NCBI GenBank assembly: GCA_022448345.1
Contig: JAKVCB010000012.1
Coordinates: 1 to 50,980, forward strand
DNA length: 50,980 nt
Source: Pirellulales bacterium
Lineage (GTDB): Bacteria > Planctomycetota > Planctomycetia > Pirellulales > Lacipirellulaceae
Direction of reading: 5' to 3'
A program made the translations under genes and the position numbers. Numbering within the stretch: the first letter of the stretch is position 1; each line of letters starts with the position of its first letter. Below, one piece after another: positions 27,168-35,122 of the stretch. A model generated the notes under the pieces. It made no database searches and had not been told where the DNA came from. It saw nothing but the letters and a program-made list of their open reading frames with translations.

Positions 27168-28340
27168 ATGAACACAGCGTCTGCAGATCTTTCCCGGCGC
27201 GAAATGTACGCCGAAATTCACAAGCTTTGCGCCGCCAACAGCTTTACCAACTGGCGGATTCTTCTCCAGGAATATGCCACCTATGCTGTTTTGGTGGCGA
27301 TTTGCCTCGCGACTTACCATTGGATCAAGCCCCCTGGCCCTTGGATCGAGACCCCTGGTTGGTCAAAGTGGTCGATTTTGCCGGTTTACCTGCTGACCGT
27401 ACTGGCCATTGGGTTGTGGACTCAAAATCGTCTGAGTTGCCTGGTGCATGAAGCAAGCCACTTTTTGCTGTTCAAGAACCGGCTTCTCAACGACGTGGCT
27501 GCCAATTTGTTGGTCTGCTTTCCGTTTTTTGCCAAGATCAGCAATTATCGTGCGGGACATTGGGGCCATCATCGCCATGTGAATGACCCGGAGAATGATC
27601 CCGACCTGAAACGTCTTGGTAAACACCAGGCGCGCGAATTTCCCGTGAGCAAGTTGCGTTTCTTATGGGAATACCTGTTTCTACAAATGTTGCCCCACAA
27701 GGCTTACAGCTATTTGAAGGGACGGGCCGAATACATTGCCTTCGTCAAGGGACCTAAACTGAAATCCGAAAAGAACCAACCACTCAAACAGCCCTGGATG
27801 TTCCTGCTCCGGGCAGGCTACTACTTAACCCTGGTCGTTGTTCTAACCCGGTTTGAATGGTGGCCCTACTATATTCTGTTCTGGATCGTACCGATGGTCA
27901 CTGTTTACCCGGCCGCACTTTTTATTCGAGAGATTGCCCATCACGGTAACTACCCCGACAACGGCGATTACACAAACAGTCGTGTTTACGAAGGTTATCG
28001 GTTTGAGCGCGCGGTCTTTTTCCCCTTCGGCGAATGGAATCATGTACTGCATCACATGTTTCCAACCATACCGCATCATCGTCTTCGGCGAGCTCATCAA
28101 ACGATGATGCGGTTTGGTCCTTATCGTGACAACGTCGTAATTTGCGACGGATTCTTTTTCAAAGGTCCACTTTCATCGGAGTATCCGATTGTCCTTGATG
28201 TATTGGCGCATCGGTCACACACCTATCTTCGGCAAGACAACAAGGCGGACCATAAACTTGAGGAAATCCGCAGCGACAATCCGCAAGATTCCGGAGATCG
28301 CAAGCTCGACACAGTTGGTCTTTTGCCGGGCGAATCGTAA
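27168..28340 (+). CDS. Membrane fatty acid desaturase family protein
   Basis: A di-iron membrane oxygenase of the desaturase/hydroxylase superfamily (390 residues). The three histidine boxes are visible: HEASH in LVHEASHFLLF, HWGHH in RAGHWGHHRHVNDPENDPD, and HVLHH in NHVLHHMFPTIPHHRL. Four hydrophobic stretches are placed as usual around them. It may desaturate acyl chains, but hydroxylase or carotenoid-modifying activity cannot be excluded. The ATG at 27168 is chosen; a GTG at 27147 would add seven residues. No ribosome site is clear for either. The ketopantoate-reductase-like gene starts 42 bp after its stop, probably in one operon. Confidence 0.87.
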   Translation: MNTASADLSRREMYAEIHKLCAANSFTNWRILLQEYATYAVLVAICLATYHWIKPPGPWIETPGWSKWSILPVYLLTVLAIGLWTQNRLSCLVHEASHFLLFKNRLLNDVAANLLVCFPFFAKISNYRAGHWGHHRHVNDPENDPDLKRLGKHQAREFPVSKLRFLWEYLFLQMLPHKAYSYLKGRAEYIAFVKGPKLKSEKNQPLKQPWMFLLRAGYYLTLVVVLTRFEWWPYYILFWIVPMVTVYPAALFIREIAHHGNYPDNGDYTNSRVYEGYRFERAVFFPFGEWNHVLHHMFPTIPHHRLRRAHQTMMRFGPYRDNVVICDGFFFKGPLSSEYPIVLDVLAHRSHTYLRQDNKADHKLEEIRSDNPQDSGDRKLDTVGLLPGES

Positions 28341-28382
28341 TGGCCTGGTATCTCCAAACTCTAAACCCTGAATTTATTCTTT

Positions 28383-29441
28383 ATGAAAGTTAGCGTACTT
28401 GGCGCCGGCGCCATTGGTTCTATGTTTGGAGGGTTACTCCAACAGCACTCCAGCGACCTTGAGGTACTGCTGGTAACGCGTGGCGAGCATGGCGAAACGA
28501 TCAGCCAGCGGGGTGCGATTGACCTGACTGGACCATGGGGCAAGCAGTCCGTCGCCATCCAAAATACCCAGGATATCTCTGCGATTGGCGATTCCGACTA
28601 CGTGTTTTTGACGGTCAAGTCGCAGGGAACGGAGGCTGCGATTCGCGCTGCCCAGCCCTACCTGGGTGACGCCACGATCGTTTCTATTCAGAACGGAATC
28701 AACGATCATCTCCTCCTGGAATACGTTAATCCCGATCACCTTGTGATGGGTATGACCGCCACAAATGTCGCCCTGCTCACACCCGGTGAGGTCAGTCTCC
28801 AGCTGGATGGACTCACAGTGTTGGGGCCTGCAGCAAGTTGTCCCATGGGGCAACATGTCACGGGGGCGACCAATTTGTTGAAGCGCATTCGCACCGCCGG
28901 ACTGAAGTTCCTGGCACATCCCAATGCACTTGGCATGCGCTATAACAAGCTCACGATCAATGCCCTCGGTTATGCATCCTGCCTGTCGGCTTCGAACTTT
29001 ATCACCGAATGTCTTTGCCACACCACCTGGAGACAGGTAGTGGGTCGTCCCATTGTCGAAGAATGCCTGCGGGTCTACGAGGCTGCGCAAATCAAGCTCG
29101 AACCGGTCCCGGGGCGATCCAATCTTGTCAAGCTACAGCGATTAATGCGAATGCTCGAACGGCCGGTCTTGCGGGGTGCCATTTCCTTTTGGGCTCGCCA
29201 GATTTACAATCGCCGACCCATTGTGTTTTCCCTTTACCAGGACCTTTTGCATGGAAAAATGACCGAGGTCGAACACATTAATGGAGAGGTTGTGCGTTTG
29301 GCTCGGACAGCCGGCACCGCAGCTCCCATCAACCAGGAAATTGGTCGCATGGTGCACGAGCTTGAATCGCGACCGGACAATACCTTCTTCGATCGCCAGG
29401 AGGTCATCAACCGACTCCAGGCACAGCAGAAGGTAGTTTGA
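28383..29441 (+). CDS. Ketopantoate reductase (ApbA/PanE) family oxidoreductase
   Basis: 352 residues. The N-terminal Rossmann motif MKVSVLGAGAIGSMFGGLL binds NADPH. SDYVFLTVKSQGTEAA carries the conserved Lys-region of the family, SIQNGINDHLLLEY the NG motif, and YNKLTINALGYASCLS the catalytic Lys/Asn helix. True PanE reduces ketopantoate in CoA synthesis and has about 300 residues. This protein is longer and its C-terminal half is divergent, so a different 2-keto acid substrate is possible. It sits 42 bp behind the desaturase, unlike panE genes near panB or panC. For this reason no symbol is given. Confidence 0.83.
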   Translation: MKVSVLGAGAIGSMFGGLLQQHSSDLEVLLVTRGEHGETISQRGAIDLTGPWGKQSVAIQNTQDISAIGDSDYVFLTVKSQGTEAAIRAAQPYLGDATIVSIQNGINDHLLLEYVNPDHLVMGMTATNVALLTPGEVSLQLDGLTVLGPAASCPMGQHVTGATNLLKRIRTAGLKFLAHPNALGMRYNKLTINALGYASCLSASNFITECLCHTTWRQVVGRPIVEECLRVYEAAQIKLEPVPGRSNLVKLQRLMRMLERPVLRGAISFWARQIYNRRPIVFSLYQDLLHGKMTEVEHINGEVVRLARTAGTAAPINQEIGRMVHELESRPDNTFFDRQEVINRLQAQQKVV

Positions 29442-29509
29442 TCTTTAAGGGCTGCGAGACAGATTCAAGCCGATACTTTGGCCTTGTCGTCGGTAATTGG
29501 GTTGTCCAA

Positions 29510-30349
29510 TTACAACCACAGGTGAAGTCGCCCATCGAGCATGTCTGGAAGTCTTTTGGTGACTATGTTGCGGACCATTTTGGAATGGTACCTCGTACTG
29601 AGATGACCAGCGATGATTAATTCGTTTTGAAAACGGTCTCGCCGCTCGATAATGTCATCGAGGTGCATGTGCCCAGTTTTGTGGATTTTCTCGCGTCGAT
29701 GATCTGGTGCGACAAATGTCATCTCGCAAATCAATATTTTGGCTTCGTACATATCCGGACAACGGTCGAGTCCTGGTGGTGCACTGTCTCCCAGGTAAGC
29801 AACGAGTGGTGTGCGCACCTCATCGGTAATATCTTTGCCGGCCAGGCGGAGATCGCGAATCTGATCACCACTTAAATCGCGATACTGGGCCATTAGTTTT
29901 CGGCGGCGTTCCCACACAACGTATCCCAAAGAAGGTACGGTGTGCGCCGTCTCGCTAACCGTCACGATCAGGTCACGAGAAAGTTCGATTTCTTCGCCTG
30001 GGGATGTGCCAACCAGTTCGCACGGGAGACGCCCTCGGTCCAGACGTGTAAATTGTTGCAGGATTTCCCGGAGGGCAGGGATTGTGCTAACGGGGACATA
30101 AATCGTAGGTGGAGCCATCTTCATCATTCGTCTACGGGCCACATAGACGGGCAGGGCTGCAATGTGATCGAGATGGCCGTGGGTTATAAACCAGGTGTCG
30201 GTACCCATGAACGACCATGGCTGTCCGCCCAAGTCAAAGCCGAGCTTCAGTTCGGGAATCCGCCAATACGTCTGTACTGCGGCCCGACTGTAGCCTTCGA
30301 TTGTTAGCTTGCCGTGTTCAAGCGTTTTGACAGGGAGATTATGGATCAT
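29510..30349 (-). CDS. RNase Z-like metallo-beta-lactamase fold hydrolase
   Basis: A zinc hydrolase resembling the short tRNase Z of plants and some bacteria, which trims the 3' end of pre-tRNA. The metal motif THGHLDHIAALPVY (HxHxDH), later SETAHTVPSLGY, VAYLGDS (bridging Asp), CEMTF and GHMHLDDI together match this subgroup; the closing His is in IIAGHLSTRY. It lacks the long flexible arm typical of most bacterial RNase Z enzymes. The ATG at 30349 is chosen over a TTG at 30358; neither has a ribosome site. 279 residues. scpA lies 207 bp upstream on the same strand. An RNA role is likely but other phosphodiesterase roles cannot be excluded. Confidence 0.78.
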   Translation of the reverse strand: MIHNLPVKTLEHGKLTIEGYSRAAVQTYWRIPELKLGFDLGGQPWSFMGTDTWFITHGHLDHIAALPVYVARRRMMKMAPPTIYVPVSTIPALREILQQFTRLDRGRLPCELVGTSPGEEIELSRDLIVTVSETAHTVPSLGYVVWERRRKLMAQYRDLSGDQIRDLRLAGKDITDEVRTPLVAYLGDSAPPGLDRCPDMYEAKILICEMTFVAPDHRREKIHKTGHMHLDDIIERRDRFQNELIIAGHLSTRYHSKMVRNIVTKRLPDMLDGRLHLWL

Positions 30350-30556
30350 CGGGAGCAATACTTGGTTGCAGCGCCAGAGGCTGGGAGGAGCAAAAGGTAG
30401 GTTCCTAGTTTAGCGCCCGTTGCGCTACATCGGGAAGGGACGATTTTGCCTTTTGGTTTTTGGTAGATGGGACACTTTCTGGTTGCGATGTTTTTCGCCG
30501 ATTAGCGTCAAAGGTCGCGCAGTAGGGTAGGTGTTAGTGAGGGATAGCAGCAAAAA

Positions 30557-31339
30557 TCATGCTGCCCGGTTCGAAGTATATTCCTCAACGTCGCTCAGGT
30601 TATCAAACTCTTTGGGTATCGGCCTTTCACCTGGCGCAATCCAGATCTCGCCAAACAGCGATTCCTGATTTGTAACTACCCACCGATGTCGGATCAGTTC
30701 AAGGACAGCCAGAAACATGCCAACCGTTGTTGAACGGTGTACCGAACCTGAGAATAGTTGGGAAAACGCCAGCTTCTGGTGGTGGATTAGCTGATCATGA
30801 ATGCGGTGCATAAATACACGGATTGGCGTTTCATCATATCGAATACTGCTTGGTCCTTTGCTTTCTACCCTATCTCGCATGATCCTGCCCAAGGCACTGA
30901 CCAGGTCCCATAGTTCCACCTGCTGGATCGGTTGGTCTGCCACATTGCGTACTCGAGGTGGCAACTCGTCAACAACCCGTGGAAAACGGTTTTGCCATTG
31001 CCGACTTCGTTCCGCCAGTAAACTCGCAGCATCCCGATACTGCTTGTATTCGAGTAGATGTTGTACCAGATCCTGGCGAGGGTCCTCCAGTTCGTCAGTC
31101 AATTCTTCAGTTTGAGGCAGCACCAGACGTGATTTGATTTCAATCAACCGACTTGCCATTTCCAGAAACTCACCCACGGCATTCACGTCAATTTGCTCAA
31201 GAATCTCCAAGTGTTCGAGGTATTGTTCGGTCACTAGCGCAATCGGTATGTCAGCTACATCCAGTTCGTGTTTACGAACCAAATAGAGCAACAGATCAAG
31301 TGGCCCACTGAATGTCGATAAATGGACAGAAAATCGCAT
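30557..31339 (-). CDS. scpA: Segregation and condensation protein A (kleisin of bacterial SMC)
   Basis: The kleisin subunit that bridges the two heads of the SMC dimer during chromosome organisation. The mark of the family is at the very start: FSVHLSTFSGPLDLLLYLVR, then KHELDVADIPIALVTEQYLEHL and VGEFLEMASRLIEIKSRLVLP. The C-terminal winged-helix part (TTVGMFLAVLELIRHRWV) is also clear. The start at 31339 (or 31351) is chosen because the longer frame from 31444 would run through the terminator hairpin of the neighbouring gene. 260 residues, normal for ScpA. No scpB is found in the window, although the two genes are often adjacent. Confidence 0.93.
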   Translation of the reverse strand: MRFSVHLSTFSGPLDLLLYLVRKHELDVADIPIALVTEQYLEHLEILEQIDVNAVGEFLEMASRLIEIKSRLVLPQTEELTDELEDPRQDLVQHLLEYKQYRDAASLLAERSRQWQNRFPRVVDELPPRVRNVADQPIQQVELWDLVSALGRIMRDRVESKGPSSIRYDETPIRVFMHRIHDQLIHHQKLAFSQLFSGSVHRSTTVGMFLAVLELIRHRWVVTNQESLFGEIWIAPGERPIPKEFDNLSDVEEYTSNRAA

Positions 31340-31436
31340 GAAATAGCCCATTGGCAGATTGCTGGACACCGGTTGTTGCGAACTATAGCAATGACATGAA
31401 GTTACGGGAATGCGAGGCCACAGCTGGCGCATAAAA

Positions 31437-31466
31437 CAAGCCAAGCCCCGTGAGGCTTGGCTTGAA
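31437..31466 (-). terminator. Rho-independent terminator of the Cys-rich protein gene
   Basis: On the minus strand a stem AAGCCAAGCC / GGGCTTGGCTT with a short loop is followed by GTTTT. It lies about 30 bp after the stop of the Cys-rich gene and just upstream of scpA. Confidence 0.8.
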
Positions 31467-31494
31467 GGTTTTCACAACTTGCTAGCAGTCGAAC

Positions 31495-31833
31495 TTAGGC
31501 CCCAGCATCAGCCTTTTCAGGGGCTGCTTCTGCTTCGCCCTCGGCTGCACTGTCTGAACAGCAGCGATGGCGACGGAAAAGACGATGCTTGCGACAATCA
31601 TCGGCCTTTTTCTCGCAACAATCATCGGCCTTTTTCTCGCAACAATCATCGGCCTCTTTGCAGTCTTCGCAACCGAATATGTCGAGCTTTAACCAGCTAA
31701 GGTGACAGCAGTTGCTGGCATCGCCGCAGGATCGCTTTCCAAAGAAAGCATTTGCATTGCTCTCGAAGGTAACAAAGCAAATGCCAACGACGGCCATTCC
31801 TAAAACAAGCTTGCGCAATTTCCCAAGGGTCAT
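31495..31833 (-). CDS. Small exported Cys-rich repeat protein
   Basis: 112 residues from the ATG at 31833, which has GGAGG 9 nt upstream. A signal peptide (VLGMAVVGICFVTFESNANA) is followed by about 70 residues with 13 Cys. Three copies of KKADDC(C)E-like units stand in tandem, two of them from exact 24-bp DNA repeats (31594-31641), then KHRLFRRHRCCSD and an Ala/Glu tail. Paired cysteines with acidic residues could bind metals or form disulfide cross-links. I know no family by name; short Cys-rich exported proteins are frequent in planctomycetes. It has its own terminator and an upstream gap of about 680 bp, so it is a single-gene unit. Confidence 0.75.
   Translation of the reverse strand: MTLGKLRKLVLGMAVVGICFVTFESNANAFFGKRSCGDASNCCHLSWLKLDIFGCEDCKEADDCCEKKADDCCEKKADDCRKHRLFRRHRCCSDSAAEGEAEAAPEKADAGA
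31594..31641. repeat. Exact 24-bp tandem repeat inside the Cys-rich gene
   Basis: Two identical 24-bp units (31594-31617 and 31618-31641), followed by a partial third copy, encode the EKKADDCC repeats. The identity at the DNA level, including third codon positions, suggests recent duplication. Confidence 0.9.
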
Positions 31834-32512
31834 CAACCAGTTCCTCCAAAGTTAGTAACGAGTGTGAGTGAAGTCCAAACGGCAGAGTGTAACTGCCCCG
31901 TTCCCTAAAAAACCTAAAACCGCCATCTCCTTTACATTGGATGTTCAGACCTGTTCAAACCGGCAAAGCCAACGTTTCTCTAAAAGGCAAACCGGGCTGT
32001 AGTTTCGGGGGAAATCTCTGCGAGACGGTCTTACTCAGTTGATTTCCACGCTGGGTTGTCTGAACTATTTAGGAGAAGTTAGTACGCACGCGATCAGATG
32101 TCAATATGGGAAGGTCAGTATTTGTGGGTCAATTGGGTTGGATTTATCACGTCGGCTAAGAGGGCGGAAATGATCGGGTGCGAGGACTGAACAAAACATA
32201 CGCGGATTGGAAAACCAGTTTTTTGCTTCCACCGGCGGGAGGTTCCCACCACCCTTGCCTTGTCCGGGTAAGGGAGAAAGCTTGATCTGAGGGAATTTTC
32301 CAGCTATTTCCGGCAGGAGGAGTGCTAGGAGTCCCGTTAGGGATAAGTCTCACCCAATAGTTTCAACCACCGAAAAAAGTGGCCGAAGCAGGAGACGACG
32401 CTTTAGACAACACCGGAGATATGCAACATAAATTATTTGCATTGACAAATTAACGTGCGGATAGCCGCCGTTAACCACCCGCCTGGGGAACGTAAAGTCC
32501 CTTGGTGCGAGC
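31834..32512. other. Intergenic region with hairpin-prone element (679 bp)
   Basis: No gene called. The stretch 32215-32350 is GC-rich with imperfect inverted repeats (for example CCCTTGCC ... GTAAGGG at about 32254-32276, and GGCGGGAGG with later GGCAGGAGG). This is the kind of sequence that forms dispersed intergenic repeats in some genomes. The promoter of the Cys-rich gene should be at 31850-32000. Confidence 0.35.
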
Positions 32513-33112
32513 TTATCGAATCGCTGGGATGGCCGGGTTCTGGGCGCTGTGGATTGGGTTGGCGGCAGGGTCAACGGGTGTGGCAGGCGAATGAAGTTGC
32601 TCCATCGCCATTTGACTTTGAACAGGCCCACTGCGAGTGGGCTTTTCAAAATCAAGAATCAACGGTGGCTGATTCGGCGCGATCTTGAAGGCAATTCCGG
32701 AAATGCACCACTGACCGTCAACCCGCTTGATGACACAACACATTTCTTCACGTGTTGTCCGCTGGGCACTGGAATCTGTCAGGTAGCATTGCACAAATGC
32801 CTGTGCCTCTGAGAGTTTTCGAACCTCACCGATTTCAAACGAAGCAGTTTCTAACCCCGGGGGGGCAAAGGCCTTACCGCTTCGTCGGAGTTGTTGGACG
32901 GCCTGAGGTGTCAACAAACCTATCGCCTGTTGCGTGTCGCCGTCGATTACCGCTTGCAAGAAGCTGCGCGCAGCCGACTTCAGAGGTGACAATGTTGTAT
33001 CCTGCTCCCCTGGCGTTGCCACTGCTGTTGTCGGGGGAGCCGATTCTGTGCAGCCAAATGCGGGCAGGATAATCCCAATGACGACAGCAGAAACGATCAG
33101 ATTGCGTTCCAT
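32513..33112 (-). CDS. Putative lipoprotein with NTF2-like domain
   Basis: 199 residues from the ATG at 33112, preceded by GGAG at 8 nt; a TTG at 33136 is in frame but lacks a site. The signal ends in IILPAFGC, an atypical lipobox with Phe at -2. The mature part contains AARSFLQAVIDGDTQQAIGLLTPQAV and later VDGQWCISGIAFK, a pattern of DUF4878/NTF2-like small domains that sit on the outer side of the membrane. The last 50 residues are Pro/Ala rich. Function unknown. It follows the KAP-like NTPase on the same strand with a 135-bp gap. Confidence 0.72.
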   Translation of the reverse strand: MERNLIVSAVVIGIILPAFGCTESAPPTTAVATPGEQDTTLSPLKSAARSFLQAVIDGDTQQAIGLLTPQAVQQLRRSGKAFAPPGLETASFEIGEVRKLSEAQAFVQCYLTDSSAQRTTREEMCCVIKRVDGQWCISGIAFKIAPNQPPLILDFEKPTRSGPVQSQMAMEQLHSPATPVDPAANPIHSAQNPAIPAIR

Positions 33113-33247
33113 CGCAAAACTCCGGTGGGGGGACAAGTGTGACCCTAGTGCATCGACATGATACCCATGTCACACAGTTTCGGCGGGAGGAGTGTGGCAA
33201 ATTGACCAACGAAGGTCAAGCCGAACGGCTTCATGCTAGCTGAGTAC

Positions 33248-34786
33248 TCAACCTGCTCGCAGGCCGCGATCAACCGCATCCTGGTCGCGACGGTAGACCG
33301 AAAATGTGGCTTCGAACAATTCCTGAGTGACTTCCCAGACAGGTTGATCATCGGTATACGCGTTACAATGGGCAACGAGAAGTCGATACATGAACTTGAA
33401 CAAGTGGCGAGGGGTTCGTAAGGCAGCGAACGCGTCGATGATTCGCTGATCATCGATCGATTTGTCAATGAACGAGCGGAGCGATGGTTGTTCTCCACCA
33501 GCGGCACAACATTTCACTCGGGTGTTTGCCAGATCGTAGAGTGCCTGTCCCGTCCAGTCGAGCGAAGGAATCATATTTTGCTTGTCGAGACGTGCTCTTT
33601 GGTAGAAATCACGACTTTCTCTTTCGAGGAACTCATTGAGTTCACTAGGCAGGAGCAGCTTGAGACCAATCCCCGGTTGCTTGAGGAATTTGTTGTCAAG
33701 CATTGGCCAAATGAGGGCCTTCATTCGTTGCGCTGAACCGGTGATCAAATGCGGCTCATCTACACGATCGACTAGCACCACGATGCCACTATAGCCAAGC
33801 GAGTGCAGGATTCCCTGGAACTTTGCCAAAAGCTCATAGCGATCGTCGGTGCGTTGCCTGGTAGGGAGTGGCTGACCATTGATATCATTTCCATAAAAGC
33901 GCATTAATGCGCGTCGTATGGCACCTATGTCATGATTGAGGACGCGGACGTTGCTTGCAATCCGACGTGCTTCAAAATGCCACTTCCAGACTCGCGATAG
34001 CCAGGGAGCCCAACCGAGGGCAACAATCAAGTAAGGCCATACTTGCGTCAGCCGCAACCAATCTTTTGAGTTCACGATTGAGTACGCAACGGCGGCTACT
34101 ACAGCGATTGTCATCACGTAACCGAGCAGTCGGTCCCAACGACTAAACCATGTGCGGAAATGTAGTTTGCGTTTCAAGCGATTCCAACGAATTGATGAAG
34201 CCTCGTTTGTCGAGTTGTCATAACAGGCGGCAAGTAAAAGGACATCACGTTTTTGTTGTCGGTCGAGGCTTTGACCACGTTTGGCGGGAAGGCGATTTGC
34301 CGGAGAACCACTTGGCTTTGGAATGTCTAGCAACCGATCGGCCAGTCCGGTTACACCAAGTGAGAGAATCGCATCCATGTGGTCCCAAAGTTTCCATTCG
34401 GCAAGTACCTTGGCCGGGTCTCGTTGTTTGCGAGCACTGAAACGATCTGAAAAACGATCAAGGAATGGATTAAAATCATCGTACCCGATGATGTAAATGC
34501 GGCCATCCTTGTGTTGTGAGTTATGTTCCGCGATGCGACCTGAAATCTGCATTCGCATCGCCGTTTTACCAGTTCCTTTTTCCCCAAAGATGATGGACGT
34601 GGCTGGGTCAGTCGGATCCCCATAGACCTTATCCCAAACCGGGTGATGGGCGCCGTCACGGCAGCGGTCCTTAAATACCGGATCGGTTTGCGCATCTTCC
34701 TCCGCAAACGGATTCATGGAAACGCCGTGGTGTTCGAGTAGCTGTTGTATTCTCATACGAATGGGGGGTGCCAGGGCGAGATGCAC
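33248..34786 (-). CDS. KAP-like P-loop NTPase with two membrane helices
   Basis: 512 residues from a GTG at 34786; an ATG at 34756 is an alternative. Walker A is GEKGTGKT at residues 68-75. Two membrane helices follow at about 219-238 and 249-267. Walker B is GIVVLVDRVDEP at 334-345. Membrane helices inserted between Walker A and Walker B are the hallmark of the KAP NTPase family (Kidins220/ARMS, PifA). The P-loop parts would be cytoplasmic. Bacterial members are varied, and PifA mediates phage T7 exclusion. No partner effector gene is adjacent; neighbours are a lipoprotein and a sigma-54 activator. The family assignment rests on architecture and needs profile confirmation. Confidence 0.68.
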   Translation of the reverse strand: MHLALAPPIRMRIQQLLEHHGVSMNPFAEEDAQTDPVFKDRCRDGAHHPVWDKVYGDPTDPATSIIFGEKGTGKTAMRMQISGRIAEHNSQHKDGRIYIIGYDDFNPFLDRFSDRFSARKQRDPAKVLAEWKLWDHMDAILSLGVTGLADRLLDIPKPSGSPANRLPAKRGQSLDRQQKRDVLLLAACYDNSTNEASSIRWNRLKRKLHFRTWFSRWDRLLGYVMTIAVVAAVAYSIVNSKDWLRLTQVWPYLIVALGWAPWLSRVWKWHFEARRIASNVRVLNHDIGAIRRALMRFYGNDINGQPLPTRQRTDDRYELLAKFQGILHSLGYSGIVVLVDRVDEPHLITGSAQRMKALIWPMLDNKFLKQPGIGLKLLLPSELNEFLERESRDFYQRARLDKQNMIPSLDWTGQALYDLANTRVKCCAAGGEQPSLRSFIDKSIDDQRIIDAFAALRTPRHLFKFMYRLLVAHCNAYTDDQPVWEVTQELFEATFSVYRRDQDAVDRGLRAG

Positions 34787-35122
34787 TCGATAGAAGTGTC
34801 AACGCAAAGTCTGCAACCAGTGGGGACTGACAATTATAGGTAGTGGGATCCCGGGGCGGAAATTAAAATGGGGGTTCAATTGCAAATATCTCCCCTTTGC
34901 AGGTCAGAGCGTCTCAGCGAACCGCCGGGTGTCGGCTGTCCGATGATTGGGGGGTCCTAAAGCCGCTTTCACATGGAAAGACAGGTGTGATTGCACGCAT
35001 TCGCCCACCAACCGAGAGCCAGGTAAATCGTAGCAAAATCATTCTACCTGACAAGAAAAACCAGGTGGCAAACAAACGTTTTTCCGCCTGGCTGGCATCC
35101 TTGACCTTTTAATCCTGGCTTT
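34787..35122. other. Intergenic region (336 bp)
   Basis: Upstream of the KAP-like gene and downstream of the sigma-54 activator gene, both minus. Contains the possible terminator at 35052-35095. No gene called. Confidence 0.4.
35052..35095 (-). terminator. Possible terminator of the sigma-54 activator gene
   Basis: On the minus strand CCAGGCGG and CCACCTGG can pair with one mismatch around a loop of about 13 nt, followed by TTTTTCTT. It is placed about 30-70 bp after the stop. Confidence 0.5.

Noticed and set aside
31340-31444. Longer N-terminus for ScpA
   Set aside because: The extra residues are not family-like and the DNA overlaps the terminator hairpin of the upstream gene.
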